From Streptomyces europaeiscabiei (lineage in GTDB: Bacteria; Actinomycetota; Actinomycetes; Streptomycetales; Streptomycetaceae), in assembly GCF_001550375.1 (NCBI RefSeq), contig NZ_LRTR01000837.1, forward strand, positions 1 to 62,748: a stretch of DNA of 62,748 nt, in the 5' to 3' direction. The stretch's first letter is position 1, and each line of letters begins with the position of its first letter. Below, in pieces: positions 6,740-16,365 of the stretch. Both the position numbers and the translations under genes were made by a program. The notes under the pieces were generated by a model. It ran no database searches. It saw only the letters and a program-made list of their open reading frames with translations, and was not told the origin of the DNA.

Positions 6740-8452
6740 CTACTGACGGGCGAGCCACACGCGGTACGCGGCCACGGCCGTCGGCAGCGTCGGGAAGATC
6801 CGGTCCTCGCCGACCGAGCCCGCGAGGCCGTACGCCTCCAGGTCGTCCCGTAGATCCTGCTTCACGCGGGCGAGGGAGAACACGATGTCCCGGTGGGCCA
6901 GTGTGCGCCGAAGGTCGTCGACCGCGTCGAGGGCGGTGATGTCCACCTCGACGTTGGCCTCGGTGTTGAGGACGAACCAGCGGACGGGGTCGGCCTGTTC
7001 GTCGACGGCGGCCAGGGCACGGCGCCGGAAGTTCTCCGCGTTGGCGAAGAAGAGCGGGGAGTCGTAGCGGTAGACGAGGAGCCCGGGGATGGTCCGGGCC
7101 TCGGGGTAGTCGTCGACGTCGTGCATGCCGGCCACGCCGGGGACCAGTCCCTCCACGGCGTCGTGCGGGCGTGCCACCCGGGTCAGCAGTTCTGCCACCG
7201 ACAGGCCGACGGCCACGATCACCCCGTACAGGATGCCCAGGGCGAGCACTCCGGCCAGGCAGCCGAGGGCCAGCAGCAGTTCCCGGCGGCGGAACGACGC
7301 CAGCCGGCGGAAGCCCGCGAGGTCGATCATGCGGACGGCGGCGTAGACGACGAGCGCGCCGAGCACGGCGGACGGAGTGCGCGTCAGCAGAGGGCTGAGC
7401 AGGAGCAGCACGGCGAGTACCGCCGCCCCGGCGACCAGCGAGTAGGCCTGGCTGTGGGCGCCCGCGGAGGAGGCGAGCGCGGTGCGGCTGGCGCTGCTGC
7501 TCACCGGGAATCCGTGCAGGACCCCGGCGCCGAGGTTGGCAGTGCCGAGGGCGAGGAACTCCTGGTCCGGGTCGAGCCCGGGACCTGCGCCGTCGCGGTC
7601 GTCGAACGCCCGGGCGGTGAGGATGAAGTCGGTGTAGGCGACGAGGAGGACCCCGAGCGCGGGCAGCACGAGGTGCGGCAGTTCGCTCAGGTCCGGGACT
7701 GCGAACCCCGGCAGGCCGGAGGGGACGTCGCCGATCACCTTGAGCCCGTACCGGTCGTCGAGGTCGAAGACCGACACGGCGGCGGTGCCGAGCACGACCG
7801 CCAGCAGCGGACCCGGCACGGCGCGAGCGTAACGGGCCGTCACGAAGAGGAACACGAGTACGGCGGCGGAGAAGACGACGGTGGGCAGGTGTGCGTCCGT
7901 CAAGTGGGTGACGAAGGACCACAGTTGAGGGAAGAACTCCGTCCCGGTGGTCCGCACGCCGGTGAGCTTGGGGAGCTGGTCCACCATCATGATGAACGCC
8001 ACGCCCGCGAGATAGCCGACCAGGACGGGACGGGACAGCAGGTCCGCCAGGAAGCCCAGCCGCACCACCCGGGCCACCAGGCACAGCAGTCCGACCGTGA
8101 CCGCGAGGGCCGCCGCCAGTGACGCGTAGCGCCCTGGATCGCCGGCGGCGAGTGGCGCGACCACCGTCGCCGTCATCAGGGCGGTCGTGGACTCGGGCCC
8201 GACCGACAGCAGCCGAGAGGAACCGAACAGGGCGTAGAGCGCGAGAGCCGGGAGGATGGCCCACAGCCCGGCGACCGGCGGCAGCCCGGCCACGCCCGCG
8301 TAGGCCATGACCTGCGGCACCAGATACGCGGCCACGGTCGCACCGGCGAGCAGGTCACCGGCCAGCCACGCACGCCGGTAGCCGAGAAGGGCCGAGGCCC
8401 CGGGCGCCCACCGACGCCACCCCGATCCGTTCCCGCCCGCCTTCAGGGCCAT
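6740..8452 (-). CDS. SulP-family anion transporter with C-terminal STAS domain
   Basis: This 570-residue membrane protein has the SulP core: LLAGATVAAYLVPQVMAYA near the start, SRPVLVGYLAGVAF in the middle and the family pattern FPVSSSASRTAL. About ten to twelve hydrophobic segments follow. The last 120 residues form a STAS domain (RYDSPLFFANAENFRRRAL, VDITALDAVDDL). SulP proteins move sulfate, bicarbonate or other anions. The substrate cannot be assigned. ATG 8452 is preceded by AGGTGG. Two palindromes in the shared divergent region with the DoxX-like gene tie it to the island. Confidence 0.9.
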   Translation of the reverse strand: MALKAGGNGSGWRRWAPGASALLGYRRAWLAGDLLAGATVAAYLVPQVMAYAGVAGLPPVAGLWAILPALALYALFGSSRLLSVGPESTTALMTATVVAPLAAGDPGRYASLAAALAVTVGLLCLVARVVRLGFLADLLSRPVLVGYLAGVAFIMMVDQLPKLTGVRTTGTEFFPQLWSFVTHLTDAHLPTVVFSAAVLVFLFVTARYARAVPGPLLAVVLGTAAVSVFDLDDRYGLKVIGDVPSGLPGFAVPDLSELPHLVLPALGVLLVAYTDFILTARAFDDRDGAGPGLDPDQEFLALGTANLGAGVLHGFPVSSSASRTALASSAGAHSQAYSLVAGAAVLAVLLLLSPLLTRTPSAVLGALVVYAAVRMIDLAGFRRLASFRRRELLLALGCLAGVLALGILYGVIVAVGLSVAELLTRVARPHDAVEGLVPGVAGMHDVDDYPEARTIPGLLVYRYDSPLFFANAENFRRRALAAVDEQADPVRWFVLNTEANVEVDITALDAVDDLRRTLAHRDIVFSLARVKQDLRDDLEAYGLAGSVGEDRIFPTLPTAVAAYRVWLARQ

Positions 8453-8542
8453 GTGCCACCTTTCGCCGGTCCAAGGATCCGTGCGTCCGCGGCAACGCGC
8501 GAGACACGCGTACCACAGCATGCCCGGGCGGCGGGTCGTACG

Positions 8543-8579
8543 GGGCCCAACGGACCTGGCGGGCAGGGCCGTTCAGCCC
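8543..8579. promoter_or_regulatory. Two DosR-box-like palindromes in a divergent promoter region
   Basis: GGGCC-CAAC-GGACC (8543-8556) and GGGCC-GTTC-AGCCC (8566-8579) lie between the leftward SulP gene (start 8452) and the rightward DoxX-like gene (start 8675), about 95 bp from each start. They could serve both promoters. Confidence 0.5.
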
Positions 8580-8674
8580 CATGGCCGCAGACCTTCGGCA
8601 TCCTGCGCCGCCCGGCGCACGGCACCAGAGTGAGGGGCGTCAGGCAATGACCCGACCGCCCCTCGAAGGGAACC

Positions 8675-9310
8675 ATGACCATGGCCGTGCACGAGCACCC
8701 GCACCGGAACTCCGGCTTCCGCCTGCCGTCGTTCCGCAGGCACCGGGCGGCCTTTGCACCCGAGTCCGCCGTGTCGGCACACACCGGCACGCACACCGCG
8801 CGGGCCTACGCCTTCGCGTCCCTGCGTCTGCTGACCGGGTTCGCCTTCCTGTGGGCCTTCCTCGACAAGAGCTTCGGCCTCGGCTACGCCACACAGTCCG
8901 GCAAGGGCTGGATCGACGGCGGATCGCCCACGAAGGGCTTCCTCGGCTCCGTCGCCGTCGGGCCGATGCAGTCCACCCTCCACTCCTGGGCCGGCGACGC
9001 CTGGGCGGACCTGCTGTTCATGCTCGGCCTGCTCGGCATCGGCGTGGCCCTGGTCGCCGGCGTCGCGCTGCGGCTCGCCGCCGTCGCCGGCACCGTGATG
9101 ATGGCGCTGATGTGGGTCGCCGAGTGGCCGCCCGCCCAGCACCTCTCGGACGGTTCGCCGAGCATGTCGACGAACCCGTTCGTCGACTACCACGTCATCT
9201 ACGCCGTCGCCCTGATCGCCCTGGCCGCTGCCGCCGCCGGCGACACCCTGGGCCTCGGCAGGCTCTGGGCCGGGCTCCCCCTCGTCCGCCGCAGTCGCTG
9301 GCTGCGCTGA
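8675..9310 (+). CDS. DoxX-like membrane protein
   Basis: This is a 211-residue protein with a basic 40-residue N-terminus and four membrane segments: LRLLTGFAFLWAFLDKSFGL, LLFMLGLLGIGVALVAGVAL, LAAVAGTVMMALMWVA and VDYHVIYAVALIALAAAAAG. The pattern of a DoxX/DoxD-like quinone-linked protein is clear, including the conserved region around the first loop (GWIDGGSPTKGFL). These proteins are linked to thiosulfate or other redox chemistry at the membrane. ATG 8675 and ATG 8681 are both possible behind GAAGGG. The palindromes upstream and terminator downstream mark it as a single-gene unit. Confidence 0.75.
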   Translation: MTMAVHEHPHRNSGFRLPSFRRHRAAFAPESAVSAHTGTHTARAYAFASLRLLTGFAFLWAFLDKSFGLGYATQSGKGWIDGGSPTKGFLGSVAVGPMQSTLHSWAGDAWADLLFMLGLLGIGVALVAGVALRLAAVAGTVMMALMWVAEWPPAQHLSDGSPSMSTNPFVDYHVIYAVALIALAAAAAGDTLGLGRLWAGLPLVRRSRWLR

Positions 9311-9341
9311 CCGCGGGAGGCGCGGCGGACACCTCCCGCGG
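9311..9341 (+). terminator. Hairpin terminator after the DoxX-like gene
   Basis: CCGCGGGAGG pairs with CCTCCCGCGG across an 11-base loop immediately after the stop codon at 9310. Confidence 0.65.
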
Positions 9342-9397
9342 GGCCCGTGCCGGGCCAAGTCGTGCGCCCACGAGGCCCGCCGCGCCGAGCCGGGCGG

Positions 9398-9431
9398 GGG
9401 TCACTCGGCCCGGATTCGGGACCAGTGGCCC
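9398..9431. promoter_or_regulatory. Two DosR-box-like palindromes upstream of the first USP gene
   Basis: GGGTC-ACTC-GGCCC (9398-9411) and GGGAC-CAGT-GGCCC (9418-9431) lie 64-97 bp upstream of the start at 9495. The second has the GGGAC arm of the mycobacterial DosR box. Confidence 0.5.
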
Positions 9432-9494
9432 CTGCCCGAACAACGCCCTGAACACGACCCTGGAATCGAACTCCTCGCCCTGGAGGTGGAGAGC

Positions 9495-10400
9495 ATGCTC
9501 CGCACCATCACCGTAGGCCTCGACGGCTCGCCGGAGAGCCGGGCCGCCGCCGAGTGGGCCGCTCGCGAGGCGCGGCTCAGCGGCCTCGCACTGAGAATCG
9601 TCCACATCTGGGAACCGGTACCGGAGCCCATCGCCCAGGCGCCTCTCCTGGGCCGCGAGACCCACCAGCACTGGACCGAGCGAATCCCCCGCGAGGCGGC
9701 CGACGGCATCGGACTGCGCCACCCCGGTGTGGAGGTGACCGGCGAGCACCTCGCCGGCCGTCCGAGCGAGATCCTGATCGAGGAGGCGAAGAGTGCCGAA
9801 CTGCTCGTCCTCGGCTCCCGAGGCCTCAGCGGGATCGGCGGGTTCATGGTCGGCTCCGTGGGCCTGACCGTCGTCGCCCACGCGGAGTGCCCCGTGGTGC
9901 TGGTCCGTGCCCTGGAGCTGGCCGCGGACGAACACGAGATGGACCCGGCCGGAATTCCCTCCGCCGCCACTCCGTTCCGGCCCGTCGTCCTCGGCCTCGA
10001 CATCGAGCACCCGGACGAGACGCTGATCGAGTTCGCCTTCGACGCCGCACAGTGCCGCGCCACCTCCCTGCGCGTCGTCCACGGCTGGAACCCGCCGCCG
10101 TACTACGCGTACGGCATGCCCGCCGATCCCGCACTGCACGAAGCACTCGCCCTGAGCGAGTCCGACGCGCTCACCGAGGTACTGCGCCCCTGGCGGCAGA
10201 AGTACCCGGCCGTGGAGGTCACCGAGGAGTCCCCCTACGGCACTCCCGGCAATCACCTCGTCGACGCCTCCCGCGAGGCCTCGCTGGTCGTCGTGGGCCG
10301 CCGTATCCGCCGCAGCCCGTTCGGCGCCCACATCGGACCCGTCACCCATGCCGTCCTGCACCACTCCGTCGCCCCCGTCGCCGTCGTCCCCCACCACTGA
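9495..10400 (+). CDS. Tandem universal stress protein
   Basis: This 301-residue protein contains two UspA domains. The first runs from ITVGLDGSPESRAAAEWA to about residue 140 and carries the ATP-loop pattern LGSRGLSGIGGFMVGSVGLTV (shortened G-x2-G-x9-G-S). The second starts VVLGLDIEHPDE and ends GRRIRRSPFGAHIGPVTHAV. Tandem USPs bind ATP and are hallmark members of DosR-type dormancy regulons. ATG 9495 is chosen because GGAGGTGGAG precedes it. It heads an operon with the alcohol dehydrogenase (22 bp gap) and the next USP. Confidence 0.9.
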   Translation: MLRTITVGLDGSPESRAAAEWAAREARLSGLALRIVHIWEPVPEPIAQAPLLGRETHQHWTERIPREAADGIGLRHPGVEVTGEHLAGRPSEILIEEAKSAELLVLGSRGLSGIGGFMVGSVGLTVVAHAECPVVLVRALELAADEHEMDPAGIPSAATPFRPVVLGLDIEHPDETLIEFAFDAAQCRATSLRVVHGWNPPPYYAYGMPADPALHEALALSESDALTEVLRPWRQKYPAVEVTEESPYGTPGNHLVDASREASLVVVGRRIRRSPFGAHIGPVTHAVLHHSVAPVAVVPHH

Positions 10401-10422
10401 CCCACCCCGAGGAGCAGCAACC

Positions 10423-11445
10423 ATGAAGGCAGCGGTCGTACGAGCGTTCGGTGAGCCCCTGGTCATCGAGGAACGCCCCGACCCCGAGCCCGGCCCGGGC
10501 CAGGTCCGGGTCCGCGTCGAGGCCTCCGGGCTGTGCCACACCGACATCCACGCCGCCCACGGCGACTGGCCCGTCAAGCCGAACCCACCGTTCGTCCCCG
10601 GTCACGAGGGCGTGGGCCTCGTCGAGAAGCTCGGCGACGGTGTCACCCACCTGAGGGTCGGACAGCGGGTCGCCGTGCCCTGGCTCGGCAGGGCCTGCGG
10701 GCGGTGCGAGCACTGTCTGTCCGGCTGGGAGACGCTCTGCGAGCAGCAGATCAACACCGGATACGGCTGCGACGGCGGATACGCCGAGAAGATGCTGGCC
10801 TGGGCCGACTTCGCACAGGCGGTGCCCGACGGCGTCAGCGCCGTCGACGCCGCCCCTCTGACCTGCGCCGGCGTGACCACGTACAAGGCCCTCAAGGTCG
10901 CCGAGGTGCGGCCCGCGCAACTGGTCGCGATCTCCGGCATCGGCGGACTCGGCCACCTCGCCGTGCAGTACGCCAAGATCGCCGGAGCCACAGTGGCCGC
11001 GATCGACGTCACCGACGAGAAGCTCGAACTCGCCGGCGAACTCGGTGCCGACCTCGTCATCGACGCCCGCAAGGAGAACGTCGGCGAGGTCCTCAAGCGG
11101 CACGGCGGCGCCCACGCGGCCATCGCGCTCGCGGTCAACGACGCGGCCTTCGCCGCCGTCCACGCGGGTCTGCGGCGTGGCGGCAGGCTCGTCATGGTCG
11201 CCCTGCCCGCCCACGGCACCGTCCAGGTCCCGATCTTCGACACGGTCCTCAACGGTACGAGCGTGATCGGCTCGATCGTGGGCACCCGGCAGGACCTGGC
11301 CGAGGTCTTCGAGCTGCACGCGGCCGGCCGGACCAGGGTCATCTGCGAGACCCGCCCGCTGGCCTCCGTCAACGCATCCATGGATGAGGTGCTGCGCGGC
11401 CAGGTCAAGGCCCGGATCGTGTTCGACCTCGGCGCGGGAAGGTGA
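10423..11445 (+). CDS. adhP-like: Zinc-dependent alcohol dehydrogenase (AdhP-like)
   Basis: This is a 340-residue medium-chain dehydrogenase. Catalytic zinc ligands are in SGLCHTDIH and GHEGVG. The structural zinc site is ACGRCEHCLSGWETLC, and the NAD-binding turn is GIGGLGHLAVQYA. It matches AdhP/ethanol-preferring enzymes in length and motifs and would interconvert alcohols and aldehydes with NAD, a fermentative outlet when oxygen is low. GAGGAG lies before ATG 10423. It is the middle gene of a USP-adh-USP operon and the next gene starts only a few bases after its stop. Confidence 0.9.
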   Translation: MKAAVVRAFGEPLVIEERPDPEPGPGQVRVRVEASGLCHTDIHAAHGDWPVKPNPPFVPGHEGVGLVEKLGDGVTHLRVGQRVAVPWLGRACGRCEHCLSGWETLCEQQINTGYGCDGGYAEKMLAWADFAQAVPDGVSAVDAAPLTCAGVTTYKALKVAEVRPAQLVAISGIGGLGHLAVQYAKIAGATVAAIDVTDEKLELAGELGADLVIDARKENVGEVLKRHGGAHAAIALAVNDAAFAAVHAGLRRGGRLVMVALPAHGTVQVPIFDTVLNGTSVIGSIVGTRQDLAEVFELHAAGRTRVICETRPLASVNASMDEVLRGQVKARIVFDLGAGR

Positions 11446-11450
11446 GGGAG

Positions 11451-12329
11451 ATGGCGATGGACCTGCCGATCGTCGTCGGCGTCGACGGCTCCGAGCCCGG
11501 CCTGCGGGCCGTGGACTGGGCGGCAGACGAGGCCGCCCTGCGCGGGGCACCGCTGCGCCTGGTGTACGCCTCGCTGTGGGAGCGGTACGAGGGCGCCCGG
11601 CTCGCCGAGGACCTGGGTGAGCCGTCCGAGCGGGTACGGGCCGAGGACATCGTGGACAGCGCCGCCCGGCGCGCCCACCTCCGCCGGCCCGACGTGAAGA
11701 TCACCACCGATGTGCTGCCCGAGGAACCCGAGTACACGCTGCTGCGGGAGAGCCGCAACGCCTCCCTGCTGGTGACGGGCACCCGGGGCCGCAGCGCCCT
11801 CACGGAGGCGCTGCTGGGCTCGGTGAGCCTGACGGTGGCCGCGCACGCGCACTGTCCGATGATCGTCGTACGCGGCAGCCACGACAACCGGGCCCTGCCC
11901 GTCACGCACGGCCGTGTCGTCGTCGGCGTGGGGGAGAGGCCGACGTCCTCCGCGGCGGTGCGCTTCGCCTTCGAGGAGGCGGGGCGGCGCGGGGCGGAGG
12001 TCGAAGCCGTACGGGCCTGGCGGTGCCCGGCGCACGAGACCACCGACCATCCTCTGCTGGCCGGGGAACCCGCGCGCCTGCACGAGGAGCAGGCCGTGGA
12101 GGACCTGGAGTCGGCGCTCCAGGACGCCCCCGCCGATGTCCGGCTGCACCGCCGCACGGCCGAGGGACATGCCCGGAACGCGCTGGTCGACGCCTCGCGC
12201 GACGCCGACCTCCTGATCATCGGAGCCAAGCGCCGGCAGCGGCACTTCGGACTTCAGCTCGGCCGGGTGACGCACGGGGTGCTGCACCACTCCGCCTGCC
12301 CGGTCGTGATCGTGCCCGAGCAGGAGTGA
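11451..12329 (+). CDS. Tandem universal stress protein
   Basis: This is a second two-domain USP of about 292 residues. Domain one begins IVVGVDGSEPGLRAVDWA and ends in TGTRGRSALTEALLGSVSL. Domain two begins VVVGVGERPTSSAAVRFA and ends LIIGAKRRQRHFGLQLGRV. It differs from the upstream USP enough to be an old paralogue. The start is uncertain: ATG 11451 and ATG 11457 both follow AAGGTGAGGGAG, and a GTG at 11442 would overlap the dehydrogenase stop. It ends 17 bp before the stop of the convergent PPK2 gene. Confidence 0.88.
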   Translation: MAMDLPIVVGVDGSEPGLRAVDWAADEAALRGAPLRLVYASLWERYEGARLAEDLGEPSERVRAEDIVDSAARRAHLRRPDVKITTDVLPEEPEYTLLRESRNASLLVTGTRGRSALTEALLGSVSLTVAAHAHCPMIVVRGSHDNRALPVTHGRVVVGVGERPTSSAAVRFAFEEAGRRGAEVEAVRAWRCPAHETTDHPLLAGEPARLHEEQAVEDLESALQDAPADVRLHRRTAEGHARNALVDASRDADLLIIGAKRRQRHFGLQLGRVTHGVLHHSACPVVIVPEQE

Positions 12330-12346
12330 ACGCGGTGACCGGCTGC

Positions 12347-13150
12347 TCAGAGACTCGCCGCGTGATCGGGGACGTACGTCTGCAGATCGCGCGGCGGGCG
12401 CTGGTAGCCGGTCGACGCCGGACGCGCGGGCAGGTCCAGCACCGGGGGCGGGACCTCGTGGTACGGCACGGAGTCCAGCAGATGGGCGATCATGTTCAGC
12501 CGCGCCCGGCGCTTGTCGTCGCTCTCGACCACGAACCAGGGCGCCTCGGAGACGTCGGTGTGCACCAGCATCTCGTCCTTCGCCCGGGAGTACGCCTCCC
12601 AGTGGGTGATCGACTCCAGGTCCATCGGCGACAGCTTCCAGCGCCGCAGCGGGTCATCCAGCCGACGCCGGAACCGCTCCTGCTGCTCGGTGTCACTCAC
12701 GGAGAACCAGTACTTGCGCAACAGGATCCCGTCCTCGACCAGCATCCGCTCGAAGATCGGGCACTGGCGGAGGAAGAGCTGGTGCTCCTCCTTCGTGCAG
12801 AAGCCCATCACATGCTCGACACCGGCCCGGTTGTACCAGGACCGGTCGAACAGCACGATCTCCCCGGCGGCCGGCAAGTGCTCGGCGTACCGCTGGAAGT
12901 ACCACTGGGTGCGCTCGCGCTCCGTCGGCTTGGGGAGCGCCGCGATCCGGGCGACGCGCGGGTTGAGATGCTCCGCGACCCGCTTGATCGTGCCGCCCTT
13001 GCCCGCAGCGTCCCGCCCCTCGAAGACCACGACCAGCCGGGCACCCTCGGCCCTCACCCACTCCTGCAGCTTCACCAACTCCGTCTGCAGGCGCAGCAGT
13101 TCCGTCTCGTATGCCGCGCGCGGCAGTTTCGTCGCCTTCTTGCCGGCCAT
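12347..13150 (-). CDS. ppk2: Polyphosphate kinase 2 family protein
   Basis: This 267-residue P-loop enzyme has Walker A GRDAAGKGGTIKR, the lid-region arginines and Walker B FDRSWYNRAGVEHVMGF. PPK2 enzymes phosphorylate nucleoside mono- or diphosphates using polyphosphate. Length and single-domain form fit class I (diphosphate) enzymes, but the subclass is inferred. ATG 13150 is chosen over the one 15 bases upstream because GGAGG precedes it. It is divergent from phosphoketolase with only 50 bp between starts. Polyphosphate-driven nucleotide supply fits an energy-limited, dormant state. Confidence 0.9.
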   Translation of the reverse strand: MAGKKATKLPRAAYETELLRLQTELVKLQEWVRAEGARLVVVFEGRDAAGKGGTIKRVAEHLNPRVARIAALPKPTERERTQWYFQRYAEHLPAAGEIVLFDRSWYNRAGVEHVMGFCTKEEHQLFLRQCPIFERMLVEDGILLRKYWFSVSDTEQQERFRRRLDDPLRRWKLSPMDLESITHWEAYSRAKDEMLVHTDVSEAPWFVVESDDKRRARLNMIAHLLDSVPYHEVPPPVLDLPARPASTGYQRPPRDLQTYVPDHAASL

Positions 13151-13200
13151 GCCCGCCTCCACCACCCGATGATCCCCGTCGATGAGTTCCGGAGTCCCCC

Positions 13201-15582
13201 ATGACCAAGGTCGAACACCAGAACGCCACCGTACTGACCGATGAGGAACTGCGCACCCTGGACGCCCACTGGCGGGCCGCCAACTATCTGACCGCCGGAC
13301 AGATCTACCTGCTGGCCAACCCGCTGCTGACCGAGCCGCTGCGCCCCGAGCACATCAAGCCCCGGCTCCTCGGCCACTGGGGCACCTCTCCCGGCCTGAA
13401 CCTCGTGTACACGCACCTCAACCGGGTGATCACGGCGCGCGGCCTCGACGCGCTGTGCGTGTGGGGTCCGGGACACGGCGGGCCGTCCGTGCTCGCGAAC
13501 TCGTGGCTGGAGGGCAGCTACAGCGAGACCTACCCCGACGTGCCGCGCGACGCGGACGGCATGGCACGCCTCTTCCGGCAGTTCTCCTTCCCCGGCGGGG
13601 TGCCCAGCCATGTCGCCCCGGAGACGCCCGGCTCCATCCACGAGGGCGGTGAACTCGGCTACTCGCTGGCGCACGCGTACGGCGCAGCGCTCGACAACCC
13701 CGACCTGCTCGTGGCCTGTGTGATCGGGGACGGCGAGGCGGAGACCGGGCCACTGGCCGCTTCCTGGCACTCCAACAAGTTCCTCGACCCGGTGCACGAC
13801 GGAGCGGTCCTGCCGATCCTGCACCTCAACGGCTACAAGATCGCCAACCCGACGGTGCTCTCCCGCATCCCGGAGAGCGAACTGGACGCGCTGCTGCGGG
13901 GATACGGCCATGTGCCGATCCACGTGAGCGGCGACGACCCGACGCAGGTGCACCGCGCGATGGCCAGGGCCGTCGACGAGGCGCTGGACCGCATCGCGAT
14001 GATGCAGCGGTCCGCCCGCGAGGACGGAGCCGCCGAGCGTGCGCACTGGCCGGTGATCGTGCTGCGTACCCCCAAGGGCTGGACCGGCCCCGCCGAGGTC
14101 GACGGCGTGCCGGTCGAGGGCACCTGGCGCGCGCATCAGGTCCCGCTGGCCGGGGTACGCGAAAACCCGCAGCACCTAAGGCAGTTGGAGACCTGGCTTC
14201 GCTCGTACCGGCCCGAGGAACTCTTCGGCCCGGACGGCCGGCCCACCGCGGACGTCCTCACCTGCGTCCCCGACGGCGCGAAGCGGCTCGGCGCCACGGC
14301 GCACGCCAACGGCGGACTCCTCGTCCGCGACCTGCCCATCCGCTCCCTCGACGACTTCGCCGTACCGGTCGAGAAGCCGGGCACGACGCTGCACGAGCCC
14401 ACCCGGGTCCTCGGCGACCTCCTGGAACAGGTCATGAACGACACCCGCCTGCGCCGGGACTTCCGGGTCGTCGGCCCGGACGAGACCGCCTCCAACCGGC
14501 TCCAGGCCGTCTTCGACGCCAGCGGCAAGGCATGGCAGGCCGAACACCTGCCGGTGGACGAACACCTGGACCGGCACGGGCGCGTGATGGAGATCCTCTC
14601 CGAACACACCTGCCAGGGCTGGCTGGAGGGCTACCTCCTCACCGGACGGCACGGACTGTTCTCCTGCTACGAGGCGTTCGTCCACATCGTCGACTCCATG
14701 GTCAACCAGCACATCAAATGGCTGAAGACCTCACGCGAGCTGCCCTGGCGCGCCCCCATCGCCTCCCTCAACTACCTGCTCACCTCACACGTGTGGCGCC
14801 AGGACCACAACGGCTTCTCCCACCAGGACCCCGGCTTCGTCGACCACGTCCTCAACAAGAGCCCCGAGGTCGTGCGCGTCTATCTCCCCCCGGACACCAA
14901 CACCCTGCTCTCGGTGGCCGATCACGCCCTGCGCAGCCGCGACTACGTCAATGTGATCGTGGCCGGCAAACAGCCCTGCTTCGACTGGCTGTCCATCGAA
15001 GAGGCCCGCGCCCACTGCGCGCGGGGCGCGGGGATCTGGGACTGGGCCGGCACCGAGAACGGCGGCGAACCGGATGCCGTCCTCGCCTGCGCCGGTGACG
15101 TGCCCACCCTGGAGGTGCTGGCCGCCGCCCAACTGCTGCGCCGCCACCTGCCGCAGCTCGCCGTCCGTGTCGTCAACGTCGTCGACATGACCCGGCTGCT
15201 CCCGCGCGAGGAACACCCGCACGGGATGAGCGATTTCGAGTACGACGGCCTGTTCACCACCGACAAGCCGGTGATCTTCGCCTACCACGGTTACCCGTGG
15301 CTGATCCACCGCCTCGCCTACCGGCGCACCGGCCACAAGAACCTGCACGTACGCGGCTACAAGGAGTCCGGCACTACGACGACACCGTTCGACATGGTCG
15401 TCCGCAACGACCTCGACCGCTACCGCCTGGTCATGGACGTCATCGACCGGGTACCCGGCCTCGCGGTGCGCGCCGCCGCCGTACGCCAGCACATGGCCGA
15501 CGCCCGCACCCGCCACCATGCCTGGATCCGCGAGCACGGAACCGACCTGCCGGAGGTGGCCGACTGGAGCTGGAGCACCTGA
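13201..15582 (+). CDS. xfp: Phosphoketolase (xylulose-5-P/fructose-6-P)
   Basis: This is a full-length 793-residue thiamine-diphosphate enzyme. Visible signatures are [15 protein letters not shown], the TPP-binding [30 protein letters not shown], and the C-terminal [20 protein letters not shown]. It cleaves xylulose-5-phosphate or fructose-6-phosphate to acetyl phosphate and an aldose phosphate, giving ATP through acetate kinase without glycolytic oxidation. The ATG at 13201 has only a weak ribosome site (GGAGTCC). Its promoter must lie in the 50-bp gap or within the 5' end of ppk2. Confidence 0.95.
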   Translation: MTKVEHQNATVLTDEELRTLDAHWRAANYLTAGQIYLLANPLLTEPLRPEHIKPRLLGHWGTSPGLNLVYTHLNRVITARGLDALCVWGPGHGGPSVLANSWLEGSYSETYPDVPRDADGMARLFRQFSFPGGVPSHVAPETPGSIHEGGELGYSLAHAYGAALDNPDLLVACVIGDGEAETGPLAASWHSNKFLDPVHDGAVLPILHLNGYKIANPTVLSRIPESELDALLRGYGHVPIHVSGDDPTQVHRAMARAVDEALDRIAMMQRSAREDGAAERAHWPVIVLRTPKGWTGPAEVDGVPVEGTWRAHQVPLAGVRENPQHLRQLETWLRSYRPEELFGPDGRPTADVLTCVPDGAKRLGATAHANGGLLVRDLPIRSLDDFAVPVEKPGTTLHEPTRVLGDLLEQVMNDTRLRRDFRVVGPDETASNRLQAVFDASGKAWQAEHLPVDEHLDRHGRVMEILSEHTCQGWLEGYLLTGRHGLFSCYEAFVHIVDSMVNQHIKWLKTSRELPWRAPIASLNYLLTSHVWRQDHNGFSHQDPGFVDHVLNKSPEVVRVYLPPDTNTLLSVADHALRSRDYVNVIVAGKQPCFDWLSIEEARAHCARGAGIWDWAGTENGGEPDAVLACAGDVPTLEVLAAAQLLRRHLPQLAVRVVNVVDMTRLLPREEHPHGMSDFEYDGLFTTDKPVIFAYHGYPWLIHRLAYRRTGHKNLHVRGYKESGTTTTPFDMVVRNDLDRYRLVMDVIDRVPGLAVRAAAVRQHMADARTRHHAWIREHGTDLPEVADWSWST

Positions 15583-15613
15583 AATCCCGAACTCCGTAGA
15601 GGAGTTCACCGCC

Positions 15614-15658
15614 ATGACCGTACGCGTTGGCATCCACCGCCTCGGCCGTACGGGCCGC
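15614..15658 (+). pseudogene. gap remnant: GAPDH N-terminal stub
   Basis: An ATG with a good GAGGAG site, 31 bp after the phosphoketolase stop, opens a frame reading MTVRVGIHRLGRTGR. This resembles the first 15 residues of glyceraldehyde-3-phosphate dehydrogenase (consensus MTVRVGINGFGRIGR). The similarity then stops. It looks like the 5' end of a gap gene deleted after about 45 bases, leaving its translation signal. Confidence 0.55.
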
Positions 15659-15748
15659 ACCCGGCTGTGGGCGGGTCTCCCGCTCACCGAGCGGTCGACC
15701 GTCCCGGCATCGCGGCAACGACTCGGAGGTCCCGGCCGTCGGGCCCGC

Positions 15749-16141
15749 TCAGCCCGAGGGAGCGCTGACGGAGCCGGTGACCGGCGAACCGACCGCCTCC
15801 TCGGGCAGTCGGGAGCGGATGTCGAAATCGTCGGTCAGCCCGGTGTGGTGCAGGATCCGCAGGAACGGGGAACTGTTCGTGACCAGCCGTAGTCGGCCGT
15901 TTCGGGCCTTCGCGCGGGTCCGCGTCCGGCACAGCACACCCAGCCCGGTGCAGTCGATGAAGGAGACCTGACGCAGGTCGAGCACCAGATCGGGATGTGG
16001 ACACGAGGCCAGTGCGTCCAGGCAGGCCGCGAGCGAGGGCGCCGTCACGATGTCGATCTCGCCTTGCAGAGTCACGACGGTCGCGCCACCGACGGTGCGG
16101 TGTGTGCGGTACGGCGTGGACCTCGTGCGGTTGTCGTCCAT
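15749..16141 (-). CDS. STAS-domain anti-anti-sigma factor-like protein
   Basis: This 130-residue STAS protein has the phosphorylation-site region VSFIDCTGLGVL, where the usual second Ser is Thr, and the opening strand VVTLQGEIDIVTAPSLAA. Such proteins release a sigma factor by binding its anti-sigma kinase. No kinase or sigma gene is beside it. ATG 16141 is the best start; an upstream TTG is possible. It shares a divergent region carrying two island palindromes with the dehydrogenase at 16366. Confidence 0.85.
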   Translation of the reverse strand: MDDNRTRSTPYRTHRTVGGATVVTLQGEIDIVTAPSLAACLDALASCPHPDLVLDLRQVSFIDCTGLGVLCRTRTRAKARNGRLRLVTNSSPFLRILHHTGLTDDFDIRSRLPEEAVGSPVTGSVSAPSG

Positions 16142-16177
16142 GGGACGAGACAACCCCTGCCGACAGGATACGCGGAA

Positions 16178-16224
16178 GGGCCGTTCGGTCCCTGTTGCCC
16201 GGTTTCAGCAGGGCCTCTGGGCCC
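16178..16224. promoter_or_regulatory. Two DosR-box-like palindromes in a divergent region
   Basis: GGGCC-GTTC-GGTCC (16178-16191) and GGGCC-TCTG-GGCCC (16211-16224) lie 37-83 bp upstream of the STAS gene start and 140-190 bp upstream of the dehydrogenase start. Confidence 0.5.
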
Positions 16225-16365
16225 TCCGTGCCCCCGGTCGGCGCCGACCGGTGACCCGTCGGCCGACAGGGGAGGGCCGGATGGCCCAGGCGCAATGTAC
16301 GGCCGAGGGACAAGCTGGATGTGTGGAGCAATCCCGGCACTCCAAGAAGGACGGTGAGGAGCGTT

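Noticed and set aside
6740..8264. Long open frames antisense or out of phase to SulP and other genes
   Set aside because: They are Arg/Gly/Pro-rich shadows typical of very GC-rich DNA and lack ribosome sites or family motifs.
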